From the NCBI GenBank assembly GCA_027364735.1, contig DAHXOT010000019.1, positions 62,001-126,000 of the forward strand: a stretch of DNA of 64,000 nucleotides. The letters are read 5' to 3'. Position 1 is the first letter of the stretch. Every line of letters starts with the position of its first letter. A program made the position numbers and the translations under genes. Below, in pieces: positions 38,346-47,930 of the stretch. The notes beneath the pieces were generated by a model. That model ran no database searches and was not told the DNA's origin. It worked only from the letters and a program-made list of their open reading frames with translations. The stretch is from Hydrotalea sp. (GTDB lineage: Bacteria > Bacteroidota > Bacteroidia > Chitinophagales > Chitinophagaceae).

Positions 38346-39725
38346 ATGAACAAAGAACTTTTTTTGCAACAATACCCAGCGTATGCTGTGGCAAATTTCG
38401 ATGAAATACGAAAAGAACAATATGCACAATTAGACGAGACCGGGCAAATATATTTTGATTATACAGGTGGTAATTTATATTCAAAATATCAAATAGAACA
38501 GCATTTCTCATTTCTGCAAAATCATGTTTTCGGGAATCCGCATTCTACCAATCCAACTTCAATGCTTTCAACAGAATACATTGAACAAACACGTAAAGCC
38601 GTTCTGAATTTTTTTAAGGCCAATGACGATTATTATTGTGTTTTTACTGCTAATGCAACCCAAGCTTTAAAAATAGTAGGCGAATCATATCCCTTCGATC
38701 ATAAAAGTTATTTATTGTTGTTATTCGATAATCATAATTCTGTAAATGGTATTAGAGAATATGCCAAACGCAAAGGGGCAAGTTTCGATTATTGTCCCGT
38801 TTATCTCTATGATTTGAGAATTGATGAAAATAAATTATTGCAAAAACTTACTTCTTCTAATTTTAAGCATAATAAATTATTTGCCTATCCTGCACAATCG
38901 AATGTTTCCGGAGTAAAACATGATTTAAAATGGATTGAAATAGCCCATCAAAATGGATGGGATGTGTTGCTCGATGCAGCTGCATTTGTACCAACCAATA
39001 GTTTAAATTTACAAGAAGTTAAACCGGATTATGTTTCAATTTCGTTTTATAAAATATTCGGATATCCTACCGGTGTAGGGGCATTATTAATTCAAAAGAA
39101 GGCTTTCGAAAAATTAGATAAACCATGGTTTGCAGGAGGTACTGTTTCGTATGCATCGGTTACAATGCCCGAATTTTTTTTGGTAGAAAAGCAAGAAAGA
39201 TTTGAAGAAGGTACTTTAAATTATTTATCTATTCCTGCGGTTAAAATTGGGTTAGATTGGATTGCTAAATTGGGGATGGATGCCATTCAAACAAGATTAT
39301 TTTGTTTAACCGATTATTTGTTGAAAGAATTACAAAATTTAAAACATGATAATGGTAAAAATTTAATTCATGTATTTGGTCCCGCCAATTCCGATAAAAG
39401 AGGTTCTACCATAATTATGAATTTTTTCGATGCTGAAGAAAAAAAAATTGAAGTAGAAGAAATTGAACAAAAAGCTACTCAAAAAAATATTTCTATACGC
39501 ATTGGTTGTTTTTGTAATCCGGGAATTGATGAAATTACCAATTGTATTACATCCGATGAATTAGAAGTATTTTATTCTTCACGATCTGATAATAAATTCG
39601 ATAAGATTCACTTTTTAGGTAAAATGCGAGGAGCCATTCGAATTTCACTGGGGCTAATGAGTAACTATGAGGATTGTATGTATTTTATAAGCTTTTGCAA
39701 AGAGTTTATAAAAAAAAGCGAGTAA
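38346..39725 (+). CDS. aminotransferase class V / cysteine desulfurase-like protein
   Basis: A PLP-dependent fold-type I enzyme of 459 aa. The PLP lysine is Lys236 in SFYKIFGYPTGVGALL. That motif is closer to molybdenum cofactor sulfurases than to IscS/SufS. FDYTGGNLYS at the N-terminus and HSTNPTSM are likewise of that subgroup. A cysteine near the C-terminus, in IRIGCFCNPG, could carry a persulfide. There is no MOSC domain and no molybdopterin gene nearby, so its sulfur acceptor, or whether it is a desulfurase at all, is open. Confidence 0.8.
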   Translation: MNKELFLQQYPAYAVANFDEIRKEQYAQLDETGQIYFDYTGGNLYSKYQIEQHFSFLQNHVFGNPHSTNPTSMLSTEYIEQTRKAVLNFFKANDDYYCVFTANATQALKIVGESYPFDHKSYLLLLFDNHNSVNGIREYAKRKGASFDYCPVYLYDLRIDENKLLQKLTSSNFKHNKLFAYPAQSNVSGVKHDLKWIEIAHQNGWDVLLDAAAFVPTNSLNLQEVKPDYVSISFYKIFGYPTGVGALLIQKKAFEKLDKPWFAGGTVSYASVTMPEFFLVEKQERFEEGTLNYLSIPAVKIGLDWIAKLGMDAIQTRLFCLTDYLLKELQNLKHDNGKNLIHVFGPANSDKRGSTIIMNFFDAEEKKIEVEEIEQKATQKNISIRIGCFCNPGIDEITNCITSDELEVFYSSRSDNKFDKIHFLGKMRGAIRISLGLMSNYEDCMYFISFCKEFIKKSE

Positions 39726-39878
39726 AAAAATATAAATAAACAATTCTTATCTGAGAACCAACTTCGCTTATTTTAATTTAAAAGCTATAGTAAGTAGCGG
39801 TAACAGCTATTTTGTGGGAGTAAAAAATTCGATGAGATAATTTCTTGAATACTATTTATTGTATTATTCTACAAAATT

Positions 39879-39966
<88 letters not shown>

Positions 39967-40070
39967 GCCACAAAAATACAGTTTGAACTATATCAACCAA
40001 AAAATAAAAACAATTTTCTCATTATTTCTTGAATTTTATTGTAATTTTCTTTCACTGAAAAAATATACTT

Positions 40071-40502
40071 ATGAAAAAAGTAGCTCATATTCTTCAAAGA
40101 AAAGGCAATGCGGTTATTGCTGTAAATGATTCCACAACTGTTTTAGATGCACTTAAGTTAATGGCCGAAAAAAATATTGGTTCTGTAGTAATAAAAAAAG
40201 ATGGAGAATATTTTGGGTTATTAACAGAAAGAGATTATGCACGTAAAGTTATTTTATTAGGAAAATCATCGAGTGAAACTATTGTTACCGAAATTATGAG
40301 TACCGTCCTACCACGCATAACACCCGATTTTTTTATTGAAACTTGTATGCATATTATGAGTGATAATAATATAAGGTATTTGCCTGTTTTTGATATGGAA
40401 GATAAATTGGCCGGAATTATCTCTATTAATGATGTTATTCAGGAAACTATTCACTCGCAAAGAGAAATGATTGAACAGTTGCATAATTATATTCAATCAT
40501 AA
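40071..40502 (+). CDS. CBS-domain pair protein
   Basis: A 143-aa cytoplasmic protein made of two CBS domains, a module that binds adenine nucleotides. The first runs about residues 10-65 (TVLDALKLMAEKNIGSVVI, then YFGLLTERDYARKVI). The second runs about 75-130 (ETCMHIMSDNNIRYLPVFD, then LAGIISINDVIQ). There is no fused enzyme domain, so it probably acts as a regulatory partner. Its target is unknown. Confidence 0.87.
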   Translation: MKKVAHILQRKGNAVIAVNDSTTVLDALKLMAEKNIGSVVIKKDGEYFGLLTERDYARKVILLGKSSSETIVTEIMSTVLPRITPDFFIETCMHIMSDNNIRYLPVFDMEDKLAGIISINDVIQETIHSQREMIEQLHNYIQS

Positions 40503-40526
40503 CTCTTTTGTGATAGCAATTATTTA

Positions 40527-42713
40527 TTAAAACTTTGCTGTAAGCCCTATATAAATGCTTCTGCCTATTGCAGGAATAATTCCAGGACCCGGGTATTCAT
40601 CTGTTCTTCTGGTAAAATACATTGCATTAGTTATATTATTGATGCCTGCTTTTAATACATAATTTTTAATACGATAAGTAGTACTAAAATCAGCAACAGT
40701 ATAAGATGGAATATATCCTGCAATTGGATTGCTACTTGTTACTGCATTGCTCGCATCGCCAAATGCATCACCAATTTGATTTATTTGTAGTGTAGATGAG
40801 AAAGTTTTGGTGTTAAAAATAATTCCTATTCTATTAATACTACTTGCAGCAGCTTCCACTCTATTCCCCTTAAATTGACCACTGGTATATTTTGCATTGA
40901 TATAAGAAAATGAATTGAAAACGCTTAATCCATAATTCGATTTTTCGTTTAAGTATTTTAAAATATTAAATTCAATATAGCTTTCAATTCCCTTATGTAC
41001 ACTGTTGCCAATATTAGTTCTATAGGCATACGGAATACCTGTTTGTGCATCTGTTTCAACTTTTTCGCCAATTCGGTTATTGTATAACATATAAAATAAG
41101 CCAATATCAAAATTTAAAAAGTTTTTTATGGTTCCTCTATAGCCAATATCCGAATTTAAACCGGAGGCATCTTTTAAATTAGGATCAATTATCGCAGCAA
41201 CGCCAAATGGAGCTAATTGGCTATAATCAATAGGGCGGTAAGATTGACTAACATTTGCATACAAATTAGTGTTACGTGATGTTTTAAACTCAATTCCTAA
41301 ACCAAACAATGGTATCATACGAGTTTGTACGTTATTGGATGATTGTTTGGTGGTATCGAAATTTTTATATCCATTAACAGTGCTATTAATATATTCCAAC
41401 CTCAATCCCGGCGTAATAGTTAATTTTTTTCCTATTCTAAATATATTTTCAGCAAATGGGGCAACGTTAGTGGTTGTAAAGCGTAAGTTGTATCCCCAAT
41501 TACCTGTAATAGATAAATTAAAATCGCTACCTGTAGTTCCTTGTCCACCACCTTTTCTTATCAACCATGCATGCGATACTCTAATACCAGTAGCTAAGGT
41601 AGCTTGCCTATTTCCTATCGTATAATTTTTTGAAATTCGTAGTTCATTAGCAATACTATTCATATTTCCTATTCCAACTTCTCTTGGCACATAGCTATTG
41701 GTTAATGGGTCTATATTGTCTAAGGCAGATGGGCCTCCATCTTCATTTCTCCAAACTAATGAGCGGTTACTAAACAAGTACGTTGTTTTAAGTGAAATAG
41801 AAGTATTTTCAGAAGGGCTGTAATTTAAAAATGCCGTAACAATATTCCATGGAGTTGTTAACCAATTTCTGGCTCTGGTAGATGAGGTGGGATTGGCATA
41901 AAATAAACTATCGGTTAAACCACCCGGCATTTGAATTTTATTTCTTAATATGGAATATTCTATTCCTGCATTTAATTTTTTTGAAATAGAATATTGTATT
42001 TTACCAAAGCCGGATGCTTGCCATTGTTGGCTGTTAGGTCGATACCCCTCCATATTTCTGTATTGTAAAAATGCGTAATAATTTACGTTTTTGTAGGTGC
42101 CGCTGATGGCATTAAAAGTATTAAACATACCAAAGCTGCCAATGGTTTGAGATGTTGTAAACTCAAAAGGTTTTGTTGAGGGCAATTCTCCAACAACATA
42201 ATTTACTAATCCGCCAAATTGAGGGCCAAACTGCAAAGATGCAGCACCTCTTATCATTTCAATTCTTTGTACGGCTTCCATAGGCGGAATATAATATGCT
42301 TCGTTATAGCCAAAAATATCACCACTAATATTATAGCCATTTTGCCTTGTATTCATTTCTATACTCTGAATTGGATTTAAACCTCTTGTAGCTATTCCAT
42401 TCGCGGTAAATCCTGAGCTTTCTGTTTCCGCAATATTCAATCCGGGAATTCTTCCCAAAATTTGTCTTGTGTTATTAATTGCTTTATTAGCGTCAAGGCT
42501 ATCTACTATAATTACTTCGTTCTTTTTTCCGGCATAAATGATTCCATTTTTAAAATCTGGCATGTGTCCTGTACCTTTTACTGTTTTAAAGGCTGTAACG
42601 CTAACTTCTTTTAAAATTCTTGTTTTGATGGTAGAATCGAATAAATTTATTTGTGCAGATGCACTAATTGAGAGGCTTATTGCAATAATACATGTTATGT
42701 TTTTTATTGGCAT
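40527..42713 (-). CDS. TonB-dependent receptor, FecA-like
   Basis: An outer-membrane active transporter of 728 aa with a signal peptide (about residues 1-22). The plug domain (about 65-180) has ILGRIPGLNIAETESSG, the NTRQNGYNISGD loop, and the VQRIEMIRGAASLQFGP motif. The remainder is a 22-strand barrel ending in a typical Phe (GLTAKF). The plug resembles ferric dicitrate receptors, so iron-chelate uptake is likely but not proven. There is no N-terminal signalling domain and no SusD partner. Confidence 0.9.
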   Translation of the reverse strand: MPIKNITCIIAISLSISASAQINLFDSTIKTRILKEVSVTAFKTVKGTGHMPDFKNGIIYAGKKNEVIIVDSLDANKAINNTRQILGRIPGLNIAETESSGFTANGIATRGLNPIQSIEMNTRQNGYNISGDIFGYNEAYYIPPMEAVQRIEMIRGAASLQFGPQFGGLVNYVVGELPSTKPFEFTTSQTIGSFGMFNTFNAISGTYKNVNYYAFLQYRNMEGYRPNSQQWQASGFGKIQYSISKKLNAGIEYSILRNKIQMPGGLTDSLFYANPTSSTRARNWLTTPWNIVTAFLNYSPSENTSISLKTTYLFSNRSLVWRNEDGGPSALDNIDPLTNSYVPREVGIGNMNSIANELRISKNYTIGNRQATLATGIRVSHAWLIRKGGGQGTTGSDFNLSITGNWGYNLRFTTTNVAPFAENIFRIGKKLTITPGLRLEYINSTVNGYKNFDTTKQSSNNVQTRMIPLFGLGIEFKTSRNTNLYANVSQSYRPIDYSQLAPFGVAAIIDPNLKDASGLNSDIGYRGTIKNFLNFDIGLFYMLYNNRIGEKVETDAQTGIPYAYRTNIGNSVHKGIESYIEFNILKYLNEKSNYGLSVFNSFSYINAKYTSGQFKGNRVEAAASSINRIGIIFNTKTFSSTLQINQIGDAFGDASNAVTSSNPIAGYIPSYTVADFSTTYRIKNYVLKAGINNITNAMYFTRRTDEYPGPGIIPAIGRSIYIGLTAKF

Positions 42714-42853
42714 AGTTTGGTTTTTTGCAAAGAAACAACGGCTGATATTTAGCTATTTATACTATTAGGAACTTAGTTTACGCAAAGAGGAAATTAAAGT
42801 TTATATAAATGGTTATTAGTAAGTAGGTAAACAAAAAATTATACTCATTCATA

Positions 42854-42861
42854 TATCTTTG
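42854..42861 (+). promoter_or_regulatory. -7 promoter element of the ABC exporter gene
   Basis: TATCTTTG matches TAnnTTTG and ends 7 nt before the ATG at 42869. A message starting here would be close to leaderless. No -33 TTTG is seen at the usual distance. Confidence 0.5.
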
Positions 42862-42868
42862 ACTAATT

Positions 42869-44731
42869 ATGCAGCATCTCAAATCGGTAAATAAATATTT
42901 TTGGAAGTATAAAACACGATTAATACTTGGTGTACTCTTTATCATTCTATCTAACTATTTTAGAATTTTAACACCTCAAATTTCGGGATATGTGGTTGAT
43001 AAGGTTGAGCGTTCTATTAATCAAGTTGTAGGAAAAGCTACCAAAGTAGAAAATAAAAAAAGTAGTTATGACGAGTTGGTAGTTGCTTTTATTCACACAA
43101 TAGAGTCGGCTAATTTTAGCTTAAAAGAAGATATTATTATTTGTGGAGTTACACTTTTTATATTAGCCATTGTAGGTGGTTTTTTTATGTTTTTAATGCG
43201 GCAAACTATTATTGTAATGAGCCGGCATATTGAATTTGACCAAAAGAATGAAGTATTTACGCATTACCAAAAATTAGATACACAATTTTATAAAACGCAT
43301 AGTACCGGCGATTTAATGAATAGAATCTCAGAAGATATAAGTAGAGTAAGAATGTTTACAGGGCCGGCCATTATGTATTTAATTAATTTAGCAGCCACAA
43401 TTGGGTTTAGTTTATTTTTTATGTTTCGAGAAAATTGGCGATTAACCATTTATGTGCTTTCTCCTTTACCTATTTTAGCTATTACCATTTATTATGTAAA
43501 TACCATCATTAATAAAAAAAGTGAAAAAATACAATCGTTGTTATCTGATTTAACTACTACTGCACAAGAATCCTATTCGGGAATTAGAGTAATTAAATCG
43601 TTTGTACAAGAAGCCTCTATGTTTTCTTTTTTCGAGAAAAATAGTGAAGCCTATAAAAAAAATGCTATTGGGTTGGCTTCTGTAGAAGCTTTGTATTTTC
43701 CTTCAATGGCATTATTAATTGGCTTAAGTAATTTGTTGGCTATTGCTATTGGCAGTTATTATGTTATTACGCATCAATACCAAGTTACAGCGGGCACAAT
43801 AACCGAATTTGTAATTTATGTAAACATGCTTACTTTTCCGGTTAGTGCAATTGGTTGGACGGCGAGTATGATTCAACGAGCTGCTGCTTCGCAAAAAAGA
43901 TTAAACGAATTTTTGCAAACCAAACCCACAATTACAGATAATAACAATGTATTGACCAAAATAAGTGGAGATATTGTTTTTTCCGATGTTAGTTTTACGT
44001 ATCCGCATACAGGCATTAAAGCTTTACAGCATATTAATCTTACCATTAAAAAAGGCGAAAAAGTATTAATATTAGGCCGAACAGGAAGTGGAAAATCTAC
44101 TTTTGCCCAACTATTATTACATTTTTATAAACCATCATCAGGCAAAATAACAATTGGAGGTTCAGATGTTCAAGATATTTCTATCAAACAATTAAGAGAA
44201 AATATTAGCTACGTTCCGCAAGATGTATTTTTGTTTAGCGAAACCGTATAGAATAATATTGGTTTTGGTCTTCAAGACAAATTTTCATTCGAGCAAATAG
44301 AACAAGCTGCTGTATTTGCCAGTGTAAAAAAGGAAATTACAGGCTTCTCTCATCAGTTCGAAACAATGATAGGAGAGCGTGGTGTAACCTTAAGTGGTGG
44401 CCAAAAGCAAAGAATTTCTATAGCCAGAGCCTTAATTAAAAATCCGGAGATTGTAATTTTCGACGATTGCTTAAGTGCAGTTGATGCAAAAACTGAACAA
44501 GAAATTGTAGCCAACTTATACCGAGTTTTATTCGATAAAACTGCTATTATTATTACACACAGAATTTTTTCATCTTTTCAATTCGATAAAATTATTGTAT
44601 TAGAAGATGGTGCCATAATTGAAGAAGGAACACACGAAAAATTAATGGAAATGAAAGGTTATTATGCCGATTTATACCAAATTCAATTAGCCGGAAACAA
44701 CAGCGAAATTGAATCGTTTTCAATTGAATAA
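42869..44731 (+). pseudogene. ABC transporter (permease-ATPase fusion) interrupted by an in-frame TAG
   Basis: A type IV exporter half-transporter with six helices (about residues 15-330) fused to an ATPase. The frame has 460 codons to a TAG at 44249-44251. It then continues without a frame change for 159 more codons. Before the stop are Walker A LGRTGSGKST near residue 405 and the Q-loop YVPQDVFLFSETV. After it are NNIGFG, the signature LSGGQKQR, Walker B IVIFDDCLSAVD and the H-loop ITHR. A full gene would give 619 residues plus the stop-position residue. The first fragment lacks the signature motif and Walker B, so it cannot hydrolyse ATP. Family members usually have E, K or A at the stop position, one base change from TAG for E or K. 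The substrate is unknown. Confidence 0.88.
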
Positions 44732-44765
44732 AATAATCTATTTCAGAAACTTCTTTTTGCAAAAT

Positions 44766-44795
44766 TTTGGCAATTCCGAAACAATACTATATTTG
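44766..44795 (+). promoter_or_regulatory. promoter of the DUF3276 gene
   Basis: TTTG (44766-44769), an 18-nt spacer and TATATTTG (44788-44795) fit the Bacteroidota promoter. The GTG start at 44840 follows about 44 nt later. Confidence 0.6.
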
Positions 44796-44839
44796 CTACT
44801 CAATTTTTAAAAGGATTTATTCACTAAAATTTATTAACT

Positions 44840-45283
44840 GTGGCGTACGAGAATAACGATAAGAAACAGGAAAGTGTTTATAGTAAAAGAATTAGAGCCG
44901 GAAAAAGAAGAACTTACTTTTTTGATGTAAGAGCTACACGTGCTAATGATTATTATTTAACCATTACCGAAAGCAGAAAACGCTTTGATGATAATGGGTA
45001 CGACAGGCACAAGATTTTTTTATACAAAGAAGATTTTAATAAATTTATTAAGGCATTAACCGAAGCAGTTGATTATGTAAAAACCGATTTAATGCCCGAT
45101 TTTGATTTTGATGCTTTTAATCATGAATATAATGAATTGGAATCTGCAGATACTAACGAAAATACGGTAACTCCAATTCCAGATACTCCCGAACCTATAG
45201 TTCCTGTTCAAAAACCTATTTCAAATACTTCAGAAACTACAACCAATAATAGCACTGCTCATGAAGAAGTAGATAAATGGTAA
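44840..45283 (+). CDS. DUF3276 family Pur-alpha-like nucleic-acid-binding protein
   Basis: A 147-aa protein found in nearly all Bacteroidota and related to the PUR domain, which binds single-stranded nucleic acid. The core is VYSKRIRAGKRRTYFFDVRA followed by YYLTITESRKRF and HKIFLYKEDFNKFIKALTEA. The C-terminal 50 residues are acidic, then Pro/Thr-rich, and probably disordered. The start is a GTG at 44840; no suitable in-frame ATG precedes it. A good promoter lies just upstream. Confidence 0.85.
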   Translation: MAYENNDKKQESVYSKRIRAGKRRTYFFDVRATRANDYYLTITESRKRFDDNGYDRHKIFLYKEDFNKFIKALTEAVDYVKTDLMPDFDFDAFNHEYNELESADTNENTVTPIPDTPEPIVPVQKPISNTSETTTNNSTAHEEVDKW

Positions 45284-45313
45284 TGTATGCAATAAAGGCT
45301 CATACAATTAGCA

Positions 45314-45742
45314 TTAAACATATTCCGGAATAAATGAAATAAATTTATTGGTATTTGTATCAAAACAAAAAGTTTGATGGCCATTAGTTATTATTAAATA
45401 TGCAACTTGTAGCACCAACTGATAGACTAATATTTGCGATACGGTTTGTTCTGATAAAGTAACGTTCATTTCTTTACATTCTACAATAAGCCAAGGAATA
45501 CTGTTTTTATACGCTACAATATCGTAACGCTTTTTTAAATCACCCAGCATAATCTCTTTCTCAATAGATAATAGTGATGAAGGATATTTTTTTGTTTGAA
45601 TAAGATATTGAATAAAATTTTGGCGTACCCATTCTTCAGGCGTTAATCGAACCCAAATTTTTCTAATTTCATCAAAAATAAATTCTTTATTATTTTCTTC
45701 TTTTATTCTGAAATTGGGTGGAGGAAATTGAACGAATAGCAT
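45314..45742 (-). CDS. stand-alone HsdR N-terminal-type nuclease domain protein
   Basis: A 142-aa protein resembling only the N-terminal domain of type I restriction enzyme R subunits (HSDR_N_2). The PD-(D/E)xK pattern is visible as RYDIVAYKNSIPWLIVECKE, with the Asp, then Glu and Lys of the ExK motif. No helicase, HsdM or HsdS gene accompanies it. Stand-alone proteins like this occur widely in Bacteroidota as conserved genes of unknown role. Whether it cuts DNA is not known from sequence. Confidence 0.78.
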   Translation of the reverse strand: MLFVQFPPPNFRIKEENNKEFIFDEIRKIWVRLTPEEWVRQNFIQYLIQTKKYPSSLLSIEKEIMLGDLKKRYDIVAYKNSIPWLIVECKEMNVTLSEQTVSQILVYQLVLQVAYLIITNGHQTFCFDTNTNKFISFIPEYV

Positions 45743-45846
45743 TGGTTAAAATTAATTTGTTTATTTTTACTGATTAACGAAGATGGCAAATAATATAACT
45801 CGGGTAAAAAGTTTATGTGCAATAGGCAATTCCGAATTTAAAAATA

Positions 45847-46623
45847 ATGGTTATGAAAACTAAAGAAGAAATAGTGAATAATTGGCTACCAAGATATACC
45901 GGCGAAAAGTTAGAAAATTTTGGTAAATATATTCTGCTTACCAACTTTGGTAATTATGTTGATTTGTTTGCTAAATGGAATAAAGTACCTGTGGTTGGAA
46001 AAGATAGGCCTTTTCAATGTGCTACAGCTAATGGAATAACCATTATTAACTTTGGAATGGGAAGTCCTGGTGCTGCTACTGTAATGGACTTGCTTTCGGC
46101 CATTGAACCCAAAGCAGTTTTGTTTTTAGGGAAATGCGGTGGGTTAAAAAAGAGAAATAAAATAGGAGATTTAATTTTGCCAATAGCTGCAATTAGGGGA
46201 GAAGGTACCTCTAACGATTATTTTCCTCCCGAAGTTCCGGCAATGCCGGCATTTGCTTTGCAAAAAGCTATTTCAACTACTATTAGAGATTATAAAACCA
46301 ATTATTGGACTGGCACTGTTTACACTACCAATCGCCGTGTTTGGGAACACGATGAAGAATTTAAAAAGCAATTACAACGTGTAAGGGCTTATGCTATAGA
46401 TATGGAAACTGCTACTATTTTTACAGTAGGTTTTTATAATCATATACCAACGGGGGCATTGTTATTGGTTAGCGATTCGCCCATGGTACCCGAAGGCGTA
46501 AAAACAGAAGCAAGCGATAAGAAAGTTACCAACCAATTTGTTGAAAGGCATATTAAAATTGGTATTGACTCTTTAAAGCAATTAATCAATAAAGGACTAA
46601 CAGTGCGGCATTTAAAATTTTAG
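45847..46623 (+). CDS. amn: AMP nucleosidase / nucleoside phosphorylase family
   Basis: A 258-aa member of the PNP/UDP phosphorylase family in the short form usually annotated as AMP nucleosidase in Bacteroidota. That enzyme splits AMP into adenine and ribose 5-phosphate. Family segments are GMGSPGAATVMDLL (phosphate/ribose site), VLFLGKCGGLKKRNKIGDLI, and YAIDMETATIF with the conserved MEtE-like glutamate. The Met at 45853 is an alternative start. It is convergent with the hddC end of the heptose operon. Nucleoside phosphorylase activity remains possible. Confidence 0.83.
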   Translation: MVMKTKEEIVNNWLPRYTGEKLENFGKYILLTNFGNYVDLFAKWNKVPVVGKDRPFQCATANGITIINFGMGSPGAATVMDLLSAIEPKAVLFLGKCGGLKKRNKIGDLILPIAAIRGEGTSNDYFPPEVPAMPAFALQKAISTTIRDYKTNYWTGTVYTTNRRVWEHDEEFKKQLQRVRAYAIDMETATIFTVGFYNHIPTGALLLVSDSPMVPEGVKTEASDKKVTNQFVERHIKIGIDSLKQLINKGLTVRHLKF

Positions 46624-46643
46624 AGTTTTGTAAAATAGTATCA

Positions 46644-47336
46644 TTATAATTCTTTTTGAGCTTTTGTATAATCTTCCGGAATGCCAATATCAATAAAATA
46701 TTCATCTTGAATAGAGCCATACATAGTTCCATTCAAATAATCTTTCTCTAAATAATCTTTTTCAAACGAAAACTTTTCGGGTAATTTTTTATGTACAAAT
46801 GAGTCAACCCGTAAGGCATATATTCCTCCGTTAATTAATCCCTTTTTGTAAAATTGTTTTTCTTTAAATGAAATAATTGTATTGTTTTTATTTAATTCAA
46901 CAACACCATATCTTTCAAAATTTTCTAAAGGTTTTAAGCTTAATGTGCAAGTTGCATTTAATTGATGATGTACTTGGGAAAGTTGATTTAATTTAACCTT
47001 AAATAACGTATCGCCATTGGTAATAATAATATTTTCAGATGTTGTTTGTTGGCAGGCTAATAAAATAGCACCTCCCGTTCCTAATGGTTCATTTTCGATA
47101 GAATATTTAAAATTGGTTGATGAATATTTTTGGTTGATGAAATCAATAATTATTTCACTTTTATACCCAAGCGATAATATAAACTTTTCAATACCTTGTT
47201 CTTGTAAATAATTTATTACATAAGCAATAAATGGAATTCCGTTAATAGGAGCCATGCATTTGGGCAGCTCAGGCACTGCAGAACGTAATCTTGTTCCTAA
47301 GCCACCTGCTAAAATAATTGCTTCCTTTATTTGCAT
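46644..47336 (-). CDS. hddC: heptose 1-phosphate guanylyltransferase HddC-like nucleotidyltransferase
   Basis: A sugar-1-phosphate nucleotidyltransferase of 230 aa. The signature is IILAGGLGTRLRSAVPELPK (residues 8-27), followed by CMAPINGIPF. NGDTLFKV carries the metal-binding Asp near residue 109. In this operon, with gmhA and a heptose kinase, it most likely makes GDP-D-glycero-alpha-D-manno-heptose, hence HddC. Relatives that use glucose- or mannose-1-phosphate look similar, so the assignment rests on context. Its start codon overlaps the gmhA stop by 1 nt. Confidence 0.82.
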   Translation of the reverse strand: MQIKEAIILAGGLGTRLRSAVPELPKCMAPINGIPFIAYVINYLQEQGIEKFILSLGYKSEIIIDFINQKYSSTNFKYSIENEPLGTGGAILLACQQTTSENIIITNGDTLFKVKLNQLSQVHHQLNATCTLSLKPLENFERYGVVELNKNNTIISFKEKQFYKKGLINGGIYALRVDSFVHKKLPEKFSFEKDYLEKDYLNGTMYGSIQDEYFIDIGIPEDYTKAQKEL

Positions 47337-47911
47337 TATTCAAAAACTTTTTCTTCAACCAATTCACAAATAATATGGCCTAACATAATATGGCTTTCTT
47401 GAATTCTTGGAGTATCTTTTGATGGTACATTGAAAATAAAATCACTAAGTTCTTTCATTTTTCCACCCGAAGCACCGGTAAAGCCTATTGTTGTTATTCC
47501 CATGTTTTTGGCAACTTCAAATGCTTTAATAATATTACCCGAATTTCCGGAAGTGCTTAATCCTATCAAAACATCTCCTTTTGTGCCTATGCCTTCTACC
47601 ATTCTTGAATAAATTACATCGTAACTATAATCGTTGGCAACTGCTGTTAAATACGAAGTGTTGCAATGCAAAGCTTCGGCCGGTAAGGCTTTTCTATCTT
47701 TATAAAATCTTCCGCTAAATTCAGCAGCTAAGTGTTGTGCATCGGCTGCACTGCCTCCATTGCCACAGAACAATACTTTATTTCCATTTTTAAATGCTAT
47801 GGTAATAACTGCAATAGCATCTGCTAAACTTTGCTGTATAATTTCATCACTTAATAGTTGTTGTTTTACAGCAATGGATGCAGTAATTATTTGTTTTATT
47901 TTTTCTTTCAT
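47336..47911 (-). CDS. gmhA: sedoheptulose 7-phosphate isomerase GmhA
   Basis: A SIS-domain isomerase of 191 aa that converts sedoheptulose 7-phosphate to D-glycero-D-manno-heptose 7-phosphate, the first step of heptose synthesis. Key segments are VLFCGNGGSAADAQHLAAE (about residues 45-63), FSGRFYKDRKALPAEAL, and GLSTSGNSGNIIKAFEVAK. The late HIMLGHIICELVE contains the conserved histidine and glutamate. It is coupled to hddC (1-nt overlap) and lies 19 nt after the kinase gene. Confidence 0.9.
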   Translation of the reverse strand: MKEKIKQIITASIAVKQQLLSDEIIQQSLADAIAVITIAFKNGNKVLFCGNGGSAADAQHLAAEFSGRFYKDRKALPAEALHCNTSYLTAVANDYSYDVIYSRMVEGIGTKGDVLIGLSTSGNSGNIIKAFEVAKNMGITTIGFTGASGGKMKELSDFIFNVPSKDTPRIQESHIMLGHIICELVEEKVFE

Positions 47912-47930
47912 AATTCAATATATAAGTAGT

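Noticed and set aside
45783-45863. A 26-codon open frame overlapping the start of the AMP nucleosidase gene
   Set aside because: It begins at an ATG and overlaps the main start, so it could be an upstream peptide, but it is short, lacks a promoter or ribosome site I can support, and may be chance.
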